Shown here: piece after piece, positions 11,104-20,594 of the stretch | Numbering within the stretch: the first letter of the stretch is position 1 | How the letters are laid out: the number at the start of each line of letters is the position of its first letter | Assembly (NCBI RefSeq): GCF_027942865.1 | Contig: NC_134512.1 | Location: 1,218,501 to 1,282,500 of the forward strand | Direction of reading: 5' to 3' | DNA: 64,000 bases | DNA from: Odontesthes bonariensis | Taxonomy: Eukaryota > Chordata > Actinopteri > Atheriniformes > Atherinopsidae | Program-made: the position numbers and the translations under genes | Notes under the pieces: model-generated | Told to the model about the DNA's origin: nothing | The model's database searches: none | What the model saw: the letters and a program-made list of their open reading frames with translations, nothing else

Positions 11104-12140
11104 TCAATCAATCAATCAATCAATTATACTTTATTAATCCCCAAGGGGAAATTCCAGTTTCGGTCATGACAGACAACACAGAAACAGACAGGGAGAGAGA
11201 GTGTGACCAAGGCATCGCAGCCCGCGGGCTCACGGCCACGCAGGCGCCGCCAGATAAGAAGGAAGGGGAACAACATTGGGTGAGGGGAGGGAAAAAAAAA
11301 TAAAAAATCATACTTCACACTGTACCCTTATTAGGATACGGTCTGAGATCTCAAAAAAAACCTCAGCACAGAAAAAGCATCACATACACATAACAACACC
11401 TTTAAGCAATGGGACAGTGAAGAGGTGAGGAGTTGCGTGTGTTATAAATGGGCATGTATGTGTATGCGTGAGTGTTTGTTCAATAAGTCTGCACAGAATG
11501 TTGGATCAGGCAATTGTCCTTGACAAGTTCGCATATGTCAGCCAGTTCCACAACAAATCTCACAGGAGTGTCAGGAAGGGAGGGGGGAGCACATGGGAAA
11601 GAGCATCATGTTATCATAACAAGCGTGGAGAACGATTTTGCAGCTGGCCACAAGGCCAGTGTGGGGCGCTGGATTGGAATAACAATTAATTTGGGTCAGA
11701 CAGACAACTGATTGCGCTTTCTGTCTTTTTGTCCATAGCCGGTATCTCATGGCGAAAGTCCCAAATTCAGCCGAATTGTGGGATGTGGACCCTTTCCGCC
11801 CGGTCCAAGTGATCAATCAACCATTCTCCCAGGTTAATCCATTTCTCTTCTGAGTCCAGGAATCTCAGCCAGCCTGCGAACCTGCGCAAGGATCGCCTCC
11901 AGCTTCCGATTCTGCTCACGTAGCATCTCAGTCTGAGCGTTGATTGCTCTTGTGACCCCATCGAATGCTTTCCACAATCTCTTAATTTCACAATATACCA
12001 GGTATCCTCCAACTCCACACAGCAGGAACCCGAGTATCATAAATCCGAATATGTAGACGTCTTCCGCGTCCTCGACAGCCAGCATCTGGGTGCAGCTGCT
12101 TTTGAATGGTGTTTTTTTTAAATGATTTTTTATGTGCAAG
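11104..12140 (-). mobile_element. Short retroposon-like element with LINE-type 3' end and a small ORF
   Basis: Read on the minus strand, the sequence ends with CCCCTTGGGGATTAATAAAG followed by (TTGA)n at plus-strand 11101-11150. This is the 3' terminus used by several fish CR1/L2-group LINEs and by SINEs that copy them. No reverse transcriptase is encoded; instead a small membrane/coiled-coil ORF lies near the 5' side. The 5' boundary is a guess. It is either a non-autonomous retroposon or a heavily internally deleted LINE. Confidence 0.45.
11834..12085 (-). CDS. Small predicted membrane/coiled-coil protein in a retroposon-like element
   Basis: 83 aa from the internal ATG (an upstream in-frame ATG at 12139 would give 101 aa). 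An acidic N-terminus (residues 1-10) leads into one hydrophobic segment (IFGFMILGFLLCGVGGYLVY, about residues 12-31), then a charged helix (about 33-75) with heptad-like Leu/Ile/Ala spacing that ends in RREMD. The architecture suggests a single-pass membrane protein with a coiled-coil tail. I do not recognise the family. An overlapping frame (12018-11767) is also open. Because it sits in a repeat with a LINE-like tail it may be multicopy; whether it is expressed is unknown. Confidence 0.4.
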   Translation of the reverse strand: MLAVEDAEDVYIFGFMILGFLLCGVGGYLVYCEIKRLWKAFDGVTRAINAQTEMLREQNRKLEAILAQVRRLAEIPGLRREMD

Positions 12141-12439
12141 TTTCAGCAAGTTTGTGTAGAAATAAAAGGAGAAATACCTCCCAAAGTCTATTGTCTATTG
12201 ATTTACAAATGCACTCCTGTTATCACTCTTGGCTGGATAATTAATGCCAATACACACAAAAAAAAGATACTAAAGATATCACTTTCAATCATTTCGAATA
12301 GCTTTATTGGCACAAGAAGGCAGTGCTTATATTGACTAAGCATCTAAACACAATATTAATAAAAATAAACAAATGAATAAGTGGCAGAACATTAACAATA
12401 AAATATAAACAACTTAACTGAGGCGTGGTCATGATCCGT

Positions 12440-12582
12440 ATCATTAATTATAATGGATTTGTTAGGACTTGGTTGGGACTCGAAAACAAAAATCATAGGA
12501 CTTGGACTTGACTTGGACTTGAGAGCAAAGACTTGAGACTCTACTTGGACTTGCAACATAGGGACTTTCTCCCACCTCTGCT
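12440..12582 (-). mobile_element. hAT-like terminal fragment (GACTTGGACTTG repeat)
   Basis: Repeated GACTTGGACTTG-like motifs end at CCCACCTCTG (12573-12582), whose complement CAGAGGTGGG is a common hAT-type terminal sequence in fish. Only one end is visible; the other side runs into LINE sequence. Assignment is by resemblance only. Confidence 0.4.
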
Positions 12583-12599
12583 CTCTGGACATGAGATTC

Positions 12600-13625
12600 A
12601 ACAGTATTGGTGCATACCAGGCCAAGGTGAAAAGGTGATCAGCAGCACCTGGGCCCCGCAGGGGACCGTCCTCTCTCCCTTCCTCTTCACCCTGTACACC
12701 ACGGACTTCAGCTACTGCACAGAGACCTGCCACCTTCAGAAGTTTTCTGACGACTCTGCAGTAGTTGGATGCATCAGCAACGGTGATGAGACTGAGTACA
12801 GGGGTGTGGTGGACAACTTTGTCACTTGGTGTGAGCAGAACCATCTGCAGCTCAATGTGGCAAAGACCAAGGAACTGGTGGTGGACTTGAGAAGGAGTAA
12901 GACCCCAGTGACCCCTGTCTCTATCTGTGGGGTCAATGTGGACATGGTGGAGGACTATAAATACCTAGGGGTGCACTTGGACCATAAACTGGACTGGACT
13001 AAAAACACAAACGCGCTCTACAGGAAGGGCCAGAGCCGTCTCTATTTTCTGAGGCGGCTGAGGTCCTTCAACATCTGTCGGACAATGCTGCGGATGTTCT
13101 ATGAGTCTGTGGTGGCCAGTGCCATCCTCTATGCTGTTGCATGCTGGGGCAGCAGACTGAAGGTGAAGGACACCAACAGACTGAGGAAACTCATCCGCAA
13201 GGCCAGCCACGTTGTCGGAGAGGAGCTGGACTCTCTGACAGCAGTGTCAGACAGAAGGATGCTGTCCAGGATCAAATCCATGCTGGACAATCCTGCACAT
13301 CCTCTTCACGATGTGTTGGTCAGCCACAGAAGCACCTTCAGCCAGAGACTGATTGCACCACGCTGCACCACAGGAAGTCATTCCTGCCTGTGGCCATCAA
13401 ACTGTACAATTCCAGTGTCTGACATTACTTCACCATGTGCAATAACAATAATAATTAGCTACTGAGTAGCATTGTAAAGACTGTTTATTGTATTTTTGTA
13501 CATATTGAGATTTTTTATTTTTCTCCCTATCTTATCCTTATTCATCTTTTCTTTTTCTGTAACGAGAGCACTGCAACAAAGGAATTTCTCACAAGGGATT
13601 AATAAAGTGATTCTGATTCTGATGT
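12600..13625 (+). mobile_element. 5'-truncated Rex1-like LINE fragment
   Basis: An RT C-terminal half is open at 12533-13465: GTVLSPFLFTLYTTDF, FSDDSAVVGC, NKTK-type thumb region, RLRKLIRKA. A frameshift near 13360 moves the conserved end (RKSFLPVAIKLYNSS) into the frame ending at 13422. The 3' UTR ends GGGATTAATAAAGTGATTCT followed by GATTCTGATG at about 13625. Related to but clearly different from the LINE at 3248-6390. 5' truncation is usual for target-primed insertion. Its 3' end abuts the kif23 remnant at 13651 and may have removed earlier exons. Confidence 0.82.
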
Positions 13626-13650
13626 ATAATGTGTCATTTTCCACTTCCAG

Positions 13651-15710
13651 GAAAGAGATTGATCCTGAAATTAGGAGAAAGGAGGCCTATCTAGCAGATG
13701 GTGTGGATGAGGACTGCAGATACGGTGTCTTTGTCTCCTACGTAGAAGTATATAACATCTATGATCTCTTGGAGGAAACAGATGCAATCAAGCCAAAGTG
13801 AGTTTCACTTCACCCTTCTCACCCTGCACATGGACTATTTGCACCGCTCCCCTCGGGCAGGAGGCTTCGGTCCATTCGGACCAGAACCTCCCGTCACAAA
13901 AACAGTTTCTTCCCCCTTGCAGTTGGACTTATGAACACTTCATAACCTGCCCCAGTCACTTTATCATCATTCAAATTGCACTACTGAAGCTGCACTGTTG
14001 TGAAAAATGACTAAACTTCAGCTGCCAGTGTAAAATAAAAAAACACCTTTTAAATTGAATACTCAGCCCTATGTTAAGGACAGAGCTGCTAAACCAGATC
14101 ACGTCTCCACTTTTGATGAGTAATTCTTTAGTCTTTAAAATCCTGACACTATCCACCCCCCCCCCTCCCTCCTGCTGCTTGTAGGCTTTGTAATGGCAAA
14201 CCTGTCTCCTTAAACCCGTGTGCGTCTTTTTATGATCCCCGATCATTGCACCAGTTAATTACTTTCTTTGGCTGGAATCAAGCAACATTCGTGCCCCATC
14301 TGCATTCAGCACTCGATGCTTTTCGTCTGTTGCATGTAAAACCTGCGGTTCCACTTCTTCAGCGAGTAACGTGTTTCTGTTATTATCGTAGATTGACTCA
14401 GTCTAAAATGCTCAGAGAGGATCAGAATCACAAAATGTATGTGGCTGGCAGCATGGAGGTTGAAGTTAAGTCTGCAGAGGAAGCGTTCCAAGTATTCTGG
14501 CGGGGTGAGTTCTCTTTATGTAGAGTTCAATATTCAAATGTGCTTTAAAACTGCACTGCTGTGATGATTTTAGATGTGACTGACCTGGAATTGCTGGCCT
14601 CAGGGTCAGCTCTGTCCAGGTAATGACTTCAGTTAATCTTCTCTCTGAGCAGGTTGAAGATGAGTGAATCAGAAAGTTTATTAGTTGTTAGTGGGTGTTT
14701 TGTTGTTGTTGTTGTTTTTTTGTCTTTTGTCTGTCTGAAAGTTGCCTGCTCTGTTTCTCCAGGTCAAAAGAAGAGGAAGGTTGCAAAGACTTGACTAAAC
14801 AGAGAGTCCAGTCGCTCACACAGTGTGTTCATCATCAAACTGGCTCAGGCTCCTCTCCATGCAGATGGCGACAACATTCTTCAGGTCGGCTAAAACCAAA
14901 TGTCTCGCTCCAGAGTGGTGTCCACCTTTTATAATATGAGCTGGGACGAAGTGTAACTGACACCATCTATTTGTCTTTTTCCCCATTTTGATGGTCAGGA
15001 TAAAAACCAGGTGAGCGTTAGCCAGCTGTGCCTGGTGGACTTGGCAGTAATTGAACGTACTGACAGGACCGGAGCAGAAGGCACTTGGATACGTGAAGCA
15101 GGTTTGTTATCAAAGATCAGGATTTGATTTCACTCTCGGCTGGACTTCCCCTGAAATCTAACATTTCACCTCGCAGGTAAGATTAATCAGTCTTTGCTGA
15201 ATCTGCGGACGTGCATCGAGGTGCTTCGAGAGAACCAAATGTGTGGCACCAACAGGGTATGTCTTGCCAAACTAAAGCTGAACCTCATTCACATTCGGAT
15301 CAACTATGACTGTAATGCAAGTTTTGCTCTTATAGGTGGTCCCCTACAGAGACTCCAAAGTGACCCACATGTTTAAAAATTTCTTGGATGGCGAAGGAAA
15401 AGTCAAAATGGTTGTTTGTGTCTATCCGAAGGCCGATGACTATGAAGAAACCCTGGCAGTTGATCCCATATTATCACCGAGTATGGCAATGAACTTTTAA
15501 GTTGCCGTTTCTCCTAAAACCCGACACGCACTGATTGTGCAGCTGGTGATACGGTTTGCAGAGATGACCCAGGAGGTGGAAGTAGCCCGTCCAGTGGACA
15601 GGCCCATCTGTGGTTTCACTCCAGGCCGCCGTGGAAACCCGGCATATAGAGAGGAGCTGCCTTGCAGGCTGGACGAGCGTAGTGGTCCTACCCATATGGA
15701 AAAGAAATAG
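13651..15710 (+). pseudogene. kif23: kif23 (mitotic kinesin-like protein 1) partial pseudogene
   Basis: Seven exon-like blocks with retained splice signals encode consecutive parts of a KIF23-type kinesin motor: 13651-13797 ([12 protein letters not shown]), 14392-14504 ([13 protein letters not shown]), 14763-14884 ([12 protein letters not shown]), 14999-15101, 15177-15256 (INQSLLNLRTC), 15336-~15462 ([17 protein letters not shown]) and 15543-15710 ([16 protein letters not shown], ending at TAG). KIF23 is the centralspindlin kinesin of cytokinesis. The copy is broken: TGA at 14792-14794 inside exon 3, the switch II motif DLAGSE reads DLAVIE (15038-15055), two residues are missing in the YNNYIYDLL region, the donor after DDYEETL looks lost, and no P-loop exon precedes it. 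Because introns are kept, this is a segmental duplicate or decayed gene rather than a processed copy. Confidence 0.85.
13812..14010 (+). mobile_element. LINE ORF2 C-terminal relic inside the first kif23-like intron
   Basis: One frame reads RLRSIRTRTSRHKNSFFPLA followed by VGLMNTS, the conserved C-terminal end of several fish CR1/L2/Rex-group LINE polyproteins. Only this end and some 3' sequence remain. It lies in the intron between the first two kif23-like exons. Confidence 0.6.
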
Positions 15711-16386
15711 AAGAAACTTATAAAAAATATATATAACTTTCCATCACCCTCAGTTTATGTTTCATGTATTGTGCATCATATAAGTAATATATGATTTACT
15801 CCTGAAAGTGGCCACTTTTGCATTATTTTCATACAATATAATAAAAAGAATTTCATAAGAATCATGTGAAAAACATGTATGTTATCATACATGTTTCATA
15901 CAATTTTTGCAGTTTTTTTTACTATGCCTGTTATAAAGACATATACTTTACATATATGAACAAATACCATTATATGTAGGTTTTCTGTATGTAAAGCGAA
16001 TACTTTTTCCAGTGGAATTATACTGTCTTTATATGTTTCATATAGGTTTATTAATTGGCATCTAATAAAAATATATAGGAATATGTACCATTACATATAG
16101 ATATTTTGTATGTCATGGGAATATAATTTTGTTTTCTTTAGGTTTTTTGTATAAGAATTCTTAAGTCAACCTATGAAATTTGCAATACAATTATGAAAAT
16201 TATACTTTTTTATAACTCACATATGAAAGTGACAAAACTTCATTGTCCCTTTACAACGGCAATACTACATTCTACCATTCCAGCTACATAAATGCAATCT
16301 TTCAATATCTATAATGATGAAAAAAATAACTGTTAGGCAAACTTTTTATTTAATAGACTTTATTTGCTGTGCTTATTTATTGATAT
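15711..16386. other. AT-rich stretch, no gene seen
   Basis: AT-rich sequence with many ATATAG/CATATA-like words. No ORF of note, no inverted termini and no LINE tail. It separates the kif23 remnant from the solo LTR. Confidence 0.55.
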
Positions 16387-17497
16387 TGTCATGGGAGAAT
16401 TCTTAGTTGTAGTATTTTAGTAGTAAGTACTAGTTGTATTAGTTGTCTCATTTGATCCAAAGTCTGTTGCTTTCCCTCTGACCTATTCAACCTGTGACCC
16501 CTTCTGTATAGTTAGTGAGGGAAAACAGATTTTTACTCCATTGGGGGAAATGTTTATGGTTGATACTTTCTGGGGAGGTTAGCTCAAGGGGGTCATAAAG
16601 AGGCACCTCGAAATCTTTCTTATCTCAGATATAGAACAGAGCACAGAGCAAGGGGGCCTCTTTTGTTCTTTGAAGATAGCCCTACCTGATTGGAGTATAA
16701 AGGCTGATTCATACTCGGCGCAAACGCGCAACTGTTCTGGCTCGAGAACCATTAATGACGTCATCGAAAGCGCCAGCCCCTTCACAGTTCCTTCAGCTCA
16801 TAAGCGCAGTTTGCGCCGAGAATGCGTCACATTTGCAGTTCTCTCCAGACCAGCGAGCGTCACTGTTGAGGAAACAAGCTGAAAAGCATACGAAGAAAGC
16901 ATACACAATGCCACCTGTGGTGTCACGTCAGCAGAGGCTGGCACATCTGATGCAGATGCGGAATGAATTTACTCTGGGTGTAGAACTGTATATGTATCTC
17001 AGAGCTAAGCGGCTGCGGCAAAAACAGAAGAGAAGGTGGAATGTTCGTCCTTTGCAACAAGACGAACTTTGTCAAACTTTGTCAAACGTTGTCCCAGTGT
17101 AACTTCATAGACGTGTCGTACAGATGTTTGTAGAGGCGCACCCTCTCGGTCCCCGCGGTCTCTGCAGTGTTCATTTTTTCTTTTTCTTGGTCAGCTGTTT
17201 CCGGTGGAGCGCGCGCGCGAAGTCAGAAAAAAAGTTGTGTGCGCGCCCTTACGCCGCGCGAGGATTTTCTAGCTTGCGAAGGGGGGCGTGGCGGAATTTT
17301 GGGACACGTGACCGTTTGCGCCATTTGCGACCAGCTAGTATGAGCGAGGTTGCGCCGAGTATGAATCAGCCTTAAAAGGGATGTATGTATTTCTCCTCTT
17401 CTCCTCTTCGCTCACTGTCTGGCAGAGCCCAGACAGGAGACTATTCGAACGCTATGTGCCTTTGAATAAAATATAAAGAAAGACTAAATCCACTACA
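16387..17497 (+). repeat. Solo LTR of a retrovirus-like element, interrupted by a Harbinger insert
   Basis: After removing the insert at 16701-17372 and one TAA copy, a sequence of about 436 bp starts TGTCATGGG and ends CCACTACA, flanked by the 4-bp repeat ATAT (16383-16386 and 17498-17501). It has the layout of an LTR: a TATA box (GAGTATAAAAGGG once the insert is removed), an AATAAA at about 17465-17470, and TG...CA ends. No primer-binding site or internal gag/pol sequence adjoins either side, so it is read as a solo LTR. A 4-bp duplication fits gammaretrovirus-like elements but is short evidence. Confidence 0.6.
16701..17372 (+). mobile_element. PIF/Harbinger-type element, internally deleted
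   Basis: Terminal inverted repeats of at least 23 bp (16701-16723 and 17350-17372, beginning AGGCTGATTCATACTCGG) are flanked by TAA on both sides (16698-16700 and 17373-17375), matching the TWA target preference of PIF/Harbinger. The ORF 16755-17102 includes LYMYLRAKRLRQKQKRRWNV, like the N-terminal Arg/Trp-rich part (RRRW.VRP) of fish Harbinger transposases, but the DDE catalytic domain is missing. At 672 bp it would need a transposase in trans. Confidence 0.78.
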
Positions 17498-18495
17498 ATA
17501 TTATAGTGAACATCAACATGGGTAAAACTAGGGATAAAAACCTGCCCACTTATAACAATTTCAATTCAATTCAATTCATTTTTATTTATATAGCGCCAAA
17601 TACAACAAATGTCATCTCAAGGCACTTAGATAGTAAGTCCAATTCAAGCCAATTGGAATTCAATTAATCAATAATAATCATAATTCATAAAATAATCCAA
17701 TTCGTTCATATAGAGCCAATTCAAAAACAATTTCCTAGCTAAGAAAACCAACAGATTGCACTGAAAACTTTTTGTTTTTCGGTCCAATCTCCCGGCCTGA
17801 GCGTGCCTGAGGCGACTGTGGAGAGAAACGACTCCCTTTGAACAGGAAGAAACCTCTGGCAGAACCAGAACCAGGAAGGGTGGCCATCCGCCTCCACCAG
17901 CTGGGGTTTGAGAAGACAGAAAGGGGGGGAGGGGGGGAGGGCCGCGGCGGCGGCGGCACTGTAACACCATTCAAAGGATATCTGTTGGAACAGGGAAACA
18001 CGAGTTAATGACCACAATAATATCACATATACATAAAGAGAGTAAAGTGAGGAAAGGTGTGACAGATGAGGCCCCCCAGCAGTCTGGGCCTATAGCAGCT
18101 TAACTATGGGATGTTTCAGGATCACCTGAGCCATCCCTATTCAAGGTAAACACAAGAAACTTGTGCTAACGAAAAGTTAAATAAATAAATAAATAAATAA
18201 AGGACCAGACTCAGTAAGTAATTCCCTATACTCCCTATATAGATCTGCTCCTCACACCACAACAACCATCTTTTTACAGCCACAAGCTACCTCAGCCTCT
18301 CACCAACTGCACACCAGTCACAGCGGGGTGGGGATGCAAACCCTGGTTCGGGTAGGGGGAGAAATAAAAGAGGTAAGATAAGCGGGAATGGGATTCAAAC
18401 CCTGGTTCGGGTAGGGGGTAATGAAAGTATAGAAGGTGCCAGAGGTGGAGGCAGAACAAGACACACTAGCAGACACACTATCAGATTCAACAGAC

Positions 18496-19965
18496 CTAAC
18501 TATAAGCTTTATAAAAAAGGAAAGTTTTAAGCCTGGTCTTAAAAGTGGAAAGGGTGTCTGCTTCCCGGACATTTACTGGCAGCTTATTCCACAAGAGAGG
18601 GGCCTGATAACTGAAGGCTCTGCCTCCCATTCTACTTTTAGAAACTCTGGGAACCTCAAGTAAACCTGCAGTTTGGGAACGAAGTGCTCTGTTAGGAAAA
18701 TATCTTACAATGAGATCTTTAAGATATGATGGAGCTCGGTCATTAAGAGCTTTATATGTAAGGAGAAGAATCTTAAATTCTATTCTGAATTTAACAGGGA
18801 GCCAATGAAGAGAAGCTAAAACTGGAGAAATATGATCTCTGCTGTTAGTTCTCATCAGAACTCTGGCTGCAGCATTTTGGATCAGCTGAAGGCTTTTCAG
18901 AGAATATGTGGGACAGCCCAATAATAAAGAATTACAGTAGTCCAATCTTGAAGTAACAAATGCATGGACTAGTTTTTCTGCATCACTCTGAGACAAGATG
19001 TTCCTGATTTTAACAATATTACGAAGATGAAAGAAGGCAGTCCTAGAAACCTGTTTTATATGCGAGTCAAATGATAAGTTCTGGTCAAAAATAACTCCAA
19101 GGTTCCTCACTGTAGAACTAGAAGCCAAGTAAATACCATCTAGAGTAACTATATAGCTAGACAATTTCTCCCTGAAACGCTCAGGTCCAAAGATAACGAC
19201 TTCAGTTTTGTCTGAATTTAGAAGCAGACAGTTCTGAGTCATCCAGGTCTTTATGTCTTTAAGACATGCTTGTAGTCTGACCAACCTATTGGGTTCATCT
19301 GGTTTTATAGATAAGTACAGCTGAGTATCATCAGCATAGCAATGGAAATTTATGCCATGCTGTCTAATAATGTTACCTAATGGAAGCATGTATAAAGTGA
19401 AAAGAATCGGTCCAAGCACAGAACCCTGGGGAACTCCATGACTTACTCTGGTGTGTGAGGAAGATTCTTCATTTACAAGAACAAACTGAAATCTATCAGA
19501 TAAATATGATTTAAACCAGCCTAATCCAGTTCCTTTAATCCCAATAACATGTTCAAGTCTGTGTAATAAGATACTGTGATCGACCGTATCAAATGCAGCA
19601 CTGAGATCCAACAGGACAAGCACAGACACAAGTCCGCTATCAGAGGCTAAGAGGAGATCATTGGTAACTTTCAGCAGTGCAGTTTCTGTGCTATGATGCA
19701 CTCTGAATCCTGACTGAAACTCTTCAAACAGATTATTTCTGTGTAAGTGATCACAAAGCTGAGCTGCAACTATTTTTTCAAGAACTTTAGACATAAAAGG
19801 GAGATTGGATATAGGTCTATAATGAGCTAACACCTCTGAATCAAGAGTAGGTTTTTTAAGTAAAGGTTTAATTACAGCAACCTTAAAAGTCTGAGGTACA
19901 TATCCTGTCAACAAAGACAGATTGATCAAATCCAATATGGAAGTGTCAATTAATGGGAAAACCTC
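18496..19965 (-). pseudogene. L2-like ORF2, reverse transcriptase half (copy A)
   Basis: Open on the minus strand with the RT palm motifs: [59 protein letters not shown]. It is followed by the typical C-terminus ([19 protein letters not shown]). The N-terminal endonuclease half lies beyond the BEL/Pao insert (27684-29276), so the protein can no longer be made as one unit. The residues at the break continue exactly as in copy B. Confidence 0.92.
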
Positions 19966-20373
19966 TGTTGCGGCTGTCTTTTTGTATGTTCAGTCGCTAA
20001 GAAACTTAAAAGCCCATTTGTGACGCGTCCAAGAAATCCAAGTGTCCATTATCCATTTAAGGTGTTTATTGTAACAAAAGTCCAAACTGTGGTCAACGAG
20101 CAGATGAAGCAAAGGGAAAAAATGATATCTTTCAATAAATAATAATGATCAGAATAACGGCGAGATTATAAAGTAGAGTGACGTCTAATGACGGTCAACA
20201 AAAAATATTTGAGCTTCTAGTTCTCTTTCTTTGTGTCTCAAAACTCCCGCCACCACACACAATAGGTAACATAAAATAACCACACCCCTGGCTGTGTCAC
20301 GCAATGACGTCATTAACACAATGACGTAAAACCTATAAAAGCAAACAAGCAAAGGTATACTTTGGCTCCTACA
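19966..20373 (-). repeat. 3' LTR of the BEL/Pao element
   Basis: TG...CA on both strands. Same length and, as far as I can read, identical to 27276-27683. On the minus strand an AATAAA (about 20064-20069) can serve as polyadenylation signal. Confidence 0.93.
20305..20340. promoter_or_regulatory. CRE-like sites and TATA box in the BEL/Pao LTR
   Basis: A perfect palindromic CRE (TGACGTCA, 20305-20312) and a second near-match (TGACGTAA, 20322-20329) lie 5-12 bp before TATAAAA (20334-20340). Two further TGACG half-sites occur near 20180-20195. The same cluster is repeated in the other LTR (27615-27650). CREs bind CREB/ATF factors. The TATA box reads on the plus strand, opposite to the gag-pol ORF, so either it is not the genomic promoter or it drives antisense RNA. 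Confidence 0.5.
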
Positions 20374-20594
20374 ATACCGGCCCCTAATTATTATACTTCA
20401 ATCAATAATAATTACATAATAAATAATAACCACACACATAAGTACATTTCAAAATTATAGAGTCCAAGAAGATCTTGAAAAAAGAGTGATCTTTACTGTC
20501 ACTCTGAATCAGTCCATAGTCCATAGTGTATGTACTGTAGTGTGCAAGGGGCAAAGGTCAAAGTCCAAAATAAAACAAAGTCCGTTTGGGCTTT
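20374..20594 (-). other. BEL/Pao 3' untranslated stretch
   Basis: AT-rich sequence between the gag-pol stop and the 3' LTR, with a purine-rich run next to the LTR on the element's strand. No additional ORF, in particular no envelope-like gene. Confidence 0.6.
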
